A stretch of 7,889 nt of DNA from Chloroflexota bacterium (GTDB lineage Bacteria > Chloroflexota > Anaerolineae > Promineifilales > Promineifilaceae). Below, in pieces: positions 5,226 through 7,889 of this stretch. Under the pieces are notes generated by a model. The model did no database searches. It had not been told where the DNA came from and saw only the letters and a program-made list of their open reading frames with translations. Location of the stretch: positions 1 through 7,889 of the forward strand of contig JAJRTP010000305.1 in NCBI GenBank assembly GCA_024278255.1, given 5' to 3'. The stretch's first letter is position 1. Every line of letters starts with the position of its first letter. The position numbers and the translations under genes were made by a program.

Positions 5226-7526
5226 ATGAAGTACAAAACCCTCACCCTGTTGGGACTTATTGCTCTGACCATACTCATCACTCTACCCCAGATAAGTTTC
5301 GGCCAAACTGACATCCCGCAAGAACTACAATTCAATGGCGCAGATTTTGCCGCCGGCAGCGGCGACGGCTGGGCCATTACGGCCGACGGCCTGACGTTAG
5401 CTGATGGCTGGGACACGGCCGTCTACACCTCTCCCGAACTCACCGCCCCCCTCCCCTTCAACGCCGCCGTCCCCCAATGGCTGGCCAATATCCCCGACGG
5501 GGCCAGCCTGACCGTCACGCTGCGCACCCGCCCCGTCAACGGCGCCTGGACAGAATGGCAGGACAGCGACATCCAGGCTGACTGGATTACGCCTGACGAC
5601 CCGCTGCTCATCGGTGAAATGCTTTTCGTGCCCAATGCGGACGAACTGCACCGGGTCATCCAATACCGCGTCAGTTTCAGCCGTTACAGCGGCGATCCCG
5701 CCCCCGTTCTCAACCAGTTCAGCCTCATCTTCATAGATTCCACGGCTGGGCCAACCACAGAAGAACTGATTGCCCAGCAATCAGCCATCAACGCCCAGCA
5801 GGCCGGCAGCCAAAGCACCAACTTGAACAACCCCCGCCCCACCGTCATCAGCCGCGACGTCTGGTGTACCAACGCTGACTGCGACTATGATCCCAGCGGG
5901 CAAATTTACCATCCCGCCAGCCACATGATCGTCCATCACACCGTCTCCTCCAACCAGGGGCCGGATTACAACTGGGCGGCCGTAGTCCGGGCCATCTGGA
6001 GCTACCACACCTACACCCGCGACTGGGGCGACATAGGCTACAACTACCTTGTGGATATTAACGGCGTCATTTATGAAGGGTATCTGAATGAAGATTACGA
6101 GAATCTGGACGTGAAAGGCATCCACGCCTCCGGGGCCAATACGGGCAGCATGGGTGTCTCGCTCATTGGCACTTTCACCGCCCCGGATTATTCCACGCCC
6201 GGCATTGCCCCCTCCGAACCGATGAAAGAATCCCTGGTCAGCCTGCTCTCCTGGAAGGCAGAACAGCGTAATATCAACGTGTATGACGCCAACGACAGTC
6301 TGCCCTACATTGATTGGGGGCTGCCCACGCTGATGGGCCACCGAGACGTTTATGGCACCACAGAATGCCCCGGCGATCAGGCGCACGCGCTGCTGCCCTG
6401 GCTGCGGGATCGGGTCGCGGCCAACATTGGCTTGGTGGACCCCTTCACCTATGTCGAGGAAACAAGTCCGGCTTTCAGCAAAGGAGGTACAGCCTGGAAT
6501 GTCGGCCCCAATGAATGCGGTAACAACGGGCATAGTTACTATGCCTGGTCTACTACCGATTCCAGTAATAATGTGTGGGGGGAGTGGCAGTTGGGCGTGC
6601 CGGAAGACGGCCGTTACCGCTTAGACGTCTACGTCCCCCGCTGCTACACCCGCGCCCCGGAAACGGAAGGGGCAGTTTACACCGTCACTTCCGCCGCCGG
6701 CAGCGAGACTGTCGTCATCAACCAGGACGCCGAAGTGGGCTTGTGGATTACGTTGGGCGAATATGATATGTATACCGCCGGCAGTAACCGCCTGCGCCTG
6801 ACCAATGTGACGACGACCGATTCCGGCAGCGGCGTCTGGTTTGACGCTGTGCGCCTGCTGCGTGTGGGGGATACCACGCAAACGGCCGTTAGCAACACCC
6901 TCCCCACAGACAATACCTGGACAAATGATCCGGCTATCACTTTCACCTGGAACATTACCTCCGTCACGCCCATCCAAAGCACGGGATTACAAATCAGCAG
7001 CAATGCTGATATGAGCAATCCGGCAGTGGTTGAATCGTGGCCCACGGCCGTTTACAGCAGCACCCAAACGTTGGCGCAAGATGGGGCGTATTATTGGCAG
7101 GTTACGGCCGTCATCAGCCAAACAAACGGCATGACAACCACCGTCCCCTCCACCCCCACCCTGTTCGGCCTGGACAGAACCGTACCCACCTCCACCATTT
7201 CCGCCATCTACGAAATCCCCAACACCGGCTATCTGCTCTTTCTGGATGGGAATGATCCCCTTTCCGGGATTGGCAGCTACAGCCTTGATTACCGCGTTCA
7301 AGGCGATACAGCCTGGACAAACTTCGCCAACACGTCCGGCAACAGCGTCATGTTCACCCCGCCGGCCGCCAGTTCAGCCAACGAAAACCAGACCTACGAA
7401 TTTCGCAGCCAGGCGCTGGATCGTGCCGGAAACAGTGAGCCACCCCATACCCAATCAGATACAGACACAGATCAGGCAATTCTCCTGCCCCATGCTATAA
7501 TGTTGCCAATTATCCTGAGAGAGTAA
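5226..7526 (+). CDS. Secreted modular N-acetylmuramoyl-L-alanine amidase (Amidase_2/PGRP fold) with golvesin-like and Ig/FN3-like domains
   Basis: A 766-residue exported protein. Residues 1-26 form a signal peptide (basic start, hydrophobic core LTLLGLIALTILITL, probable cut near SFG-Q27). Residues 30-172 form a beta-rich domain with YTSPELTAPLPFNA, then a QA/SN-rich linker (180-204). The amidase domain spans about 205-402. Expected zinc ligands are H237 (IVHHTV), H372 (GHRDVYGTTECPGD) and C381, and the conserved tyrosine is Y272 in DWGDIGYNYLVD. It should cut the amide bond between MurNAc and L-alanine of peptidoglycan. Residues about 408-547 resemble a golvesin C-terminal-like beta-sandwich (AWSTTDS.., GRYRLDVYVP, VVINQDAEVGLWITLGEY, FDAVRLLRVGD). 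Residues 555-748 look like two Ig/FN3-type modules (DGAYYWQVTAV; YEFRSQALDRAGNSE). The tail AILLPHAIMLPIILRE is hydrophobic with a charged end and may be a sorting signal. Domain names rest on motif memory. It could act in wall turnover, or on other cells; the sequence does not say which. Confidence 0.88.
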   Translation: MKYKTLTLLGLIALTILITLPQISFGQTDIPQELQFNGADFAAGSGDGWAITADGLTLADGWDTAVYTSPELTAPLPFNAAVPQWLANIPDGASLTVTLRTRPVNGAWTEWQDSDIQADWITPDDPLLIGEMLFVPNADELHRVIQYRVSFSRYSGDPAPVLNQFSLIFIDSTAGPTTEELIAQQSAINAQQAGSQSTNLNNPRPTVISRDVWCTNADCDYDPSGQIYHPASHMIVHHTVSSNQGPDYNWAAVVRAIWSYHTYTRDWGDIGYNYLVDINGVIYEGYLNEDYENLDVKGIHASGANTGSMGVSLIGTFTAPDYSTPGIAPSEPMKESLVSLLSWKAEQRNINVYDANDSLPYIDWGLPTLMGHRDVYGTTECPGDQAHALLPWLRDRVAANIGLVDPFTYVEETSPAFSKGGTAWNVGPNECGNNGHSYYAWSTTDSSNNVWGEWQLGVPEDGRYRLDVYVPRCYTRAPETEGAVYTVTSAAGSETVVINQDAEVGLWITLGEYDMYTAGSNRLRLTNVTTTDSGSGVWFDAVRLLRVGDTTQTAVSNTLPTDNTWTNDPAITFTWNITSVTPIQSTGLQISSNADMSNPAVVESWPTAVYSSTQTLAQDGAYYWQVTAVISQTNGMTTTVPSTPTLFGLDRTVPTSTISAIYEIPNTGYLLFLDGNDPLSGIGSYSLDYRVQGDTAWTNFANTSGNSVMFTPPAASSANENQTYEFRSQALDRAGNSEPPHTQSDTDTDQAILLPHAIMLPIILRE

Positions 7527-7559
7527 CCGATAATTTTCCCATAAACGTACTCTCACTTT

Positions 7560-7571
7560 GGAGGAAAGGAG
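7560..7571 (+). promoter_or_regulatory. Ribosome binding site of the FAD oxidoreductase gene
   Basis: GGAGGAAAGGAG contains two Shine-Dalgarno-like cores. GGAGG at 7560-7564 has the ideal 8-nt spacing to the ATG at 7573; AGGAG at 7567-7571 is too close. This supports the chosen start. The gap after the amidase stop is only 46 bp, with no convincing terminator, so read-through from the amidase gene is possible. Confidence 0.75.
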
Positions 7572-7572
7572 A

Positions 7573-7889
7573 ATGGCACACGTTGAGCAAGTAGACGTAC
7601 TGATTGTAGGCAGCGGCCCGGCGGGGTCATCCACAGCCCTGCATCTAATAAAAAGCAATCCTGAATGGGCCGGCCGGATTGTCATGGTGGACAAAGCGGT
7701 TCACCCGCGGGAAAAATTGTGCGGCGGCGGGCTGACCCATCTGGCCCAAAACGTTCTCATCGAACTGGGCCTGCCTCTGGACGTACCTTCATTTGATGTC
7801 AAACATGTACGCCTGACTTATGAGGGCAAATCTTACTCTTTTCACGGCAATCCGGTCTTTCGCATTGTGCGGCGGGATGAATTTGACCA
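7573..7889 (+). CDS. Geranylgeranyl reductase family FAD-dependent oxidoreductase, N-terminal 105 residues (cut by window end)
   Basis: The frame starts at ATG 7573 and stays open to the window edge. Residues 8-30 form the beta-alpha-beta dinucleotide (FAD ADP) binding fold VDVLIVGSGPAGSSTALHLI, with the GxGPAGSS glycine motif at about 13-20. Next comes a strand ending in an acidic residue, IVMVDKA (about 36-42). Then comes HPREKLCGGGLT (about 44-55), the K-x-CGGG motif characteristic of geranylgeranyl reductase-like proteins, and later FRIVRRDEFD, the R-R-x-x-FD element that also lines the flavin. The family reduces isoprenoid double bonds, for example in (bacterio)chlorophyll side chains, archaeal lipids or menaquinone. 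Without the C-terminal half the substrate cannot be told, and other monooxygenase-like flavoproteins share the fold. It lies 46 bp after the amidase gene in the same direction. Confidence 0.85.
   Translation, partial: MAHVEQVDVLIVGSGPAGSSTALHLIKSNPEWAGRIVMVDKAVHPREKLCGGGLTHLAQNVLIELGLPLDVPSFDVKHVRLTYEGKSYSFHGNPVFRIVRRDEFD

Larger units (their letters stand above)
98..7111. repeat. Highly iterated palindrome ACGGCCGT, 19 dispersed copies
   Basis: The perfect 8-bp palindrome ACGGCCGT begins at 98, 314, 348, 548, 846, 1296, 1626, 2478, 2621, 3520, 3835, 4429, 4740, 4845, 5415, 6607, 6882, 7044 and 7104. All copies lie inside coding regions: 4 in the first partial gene, 2 in the enoyl-CoA hydratase, 3 in GT87, 5 in GT39, 5 in the amidase. 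None was found in the 317-bp partial last gene or the intergenic DNA. The reading phase varies. Eleven copies read as ACG-GCC-GTN (Thr-Ala-Val), five as NAC-GGC-CGT (Asp/Asn/Tyr-Gly-Arg) and three as NNA-CGG-CCG-T (Xaa-Arg-Pro). Spacing is irregular (60 bp to about 1.2 kb) and flanks are not conserved apart from a loose preference for TTACC or AACC. Counted by eye, so a missed copy is possible. Confidence 0.9.

Noticed and set aside
5383..5396. Near-matches such as ACGGCCGA around 5388 and GCGGCCGT around 5976 as additional palindrome copies
   Set aside because: Each has one mismatch. In GC-rich coding DNA such near-matches are common, so they were not counted among the 19.
5781..6533. 250-codon minus-strand frame opposite the amidase domain
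   Set aside because: Its Gly/Val/Ala-rich translation is the usual antisense shadow of a GC-rich gene. The plus-strand frame has intact amidase motifs.
98..7111. ACGGCCGT copies as a CRISPR array, transposon ends or integrons
   Set aside because: Spacing is irregular, flanks are not conserved, copies lie inside intact reading frames, and no transposase, integrase or cas gene is present.
7508..7535. Inverted repeat AATTATC-N14-GATAATT as a terminator after the amidase gene
   Set aside because: The stem has a single G-C pair, a 14-nt loop that contains the stop codon, and only a short mixed T/C tail. It is too weak for an intrinsic terminator.

Overview
The window looks like chromosomal DNA of a GC-moderate to GC-rich bacterium, probably Chloroflexota (Anaerolineae-like). 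This is an inference from three things: a secreted amidase with a golvesin-like domain, the short C-terminal tail of that amidase (LPIILRE), and gene style. No rRNA or other marker confirms it. No mobile element, CRISPR array, tRNA or rRNA is visible.

Layout: (1) 2-799 (+) is the 3' part of an unrecognised protein gene, open through the left edge. It is followed after 15 bp by (2) 815-1588 (+), a complete enoyl-CoA hydratase with all catalytic residues. (3) Convergent to these is a minus-strand pair, 4924-2843 (GT39/ArnT/PMT-like membrane glycosyltransferase) and 2839-1622 (GT87-like membrane glycosyltransferase), separated by 3 bp and probably translationally coupled. (4) A 301-bp AT-richer divergent intergenic region, 4925-5225, holds candidate promoters for both directions and two small dyads. 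(5) 5226-7526 (+) is a secreted modular N-acetylmuramoyl-L-alanine amidase. (6) 7573-7889 (+) is the start of a geranylgeranyl-reductase-family FAD oxidoreductase, cut by the right edge.

Functionally the centre of the window is about the cell envelope: two polyprenyl-phosphate-sugar-type glycosyltransferases face an exported peptidoglycan amidase. The flanks are acyl-CoA and isoprenoid metabolism. No single pathway ties all six genes together.

The most striking signal is not a gene. The 8-bp palindrome ACGGCCGT occurs 19 times in 7.9 kb, in every complete gene and in the left partial gene, on both transcriptional orientations and in all three reading-frame phases. Roughly 0.2 copies would be expected by base composition (hand estimate). 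It behaves like a highly iterated palindrome, comparable in style to cyanobacterial HIP1 but with a different sequence.
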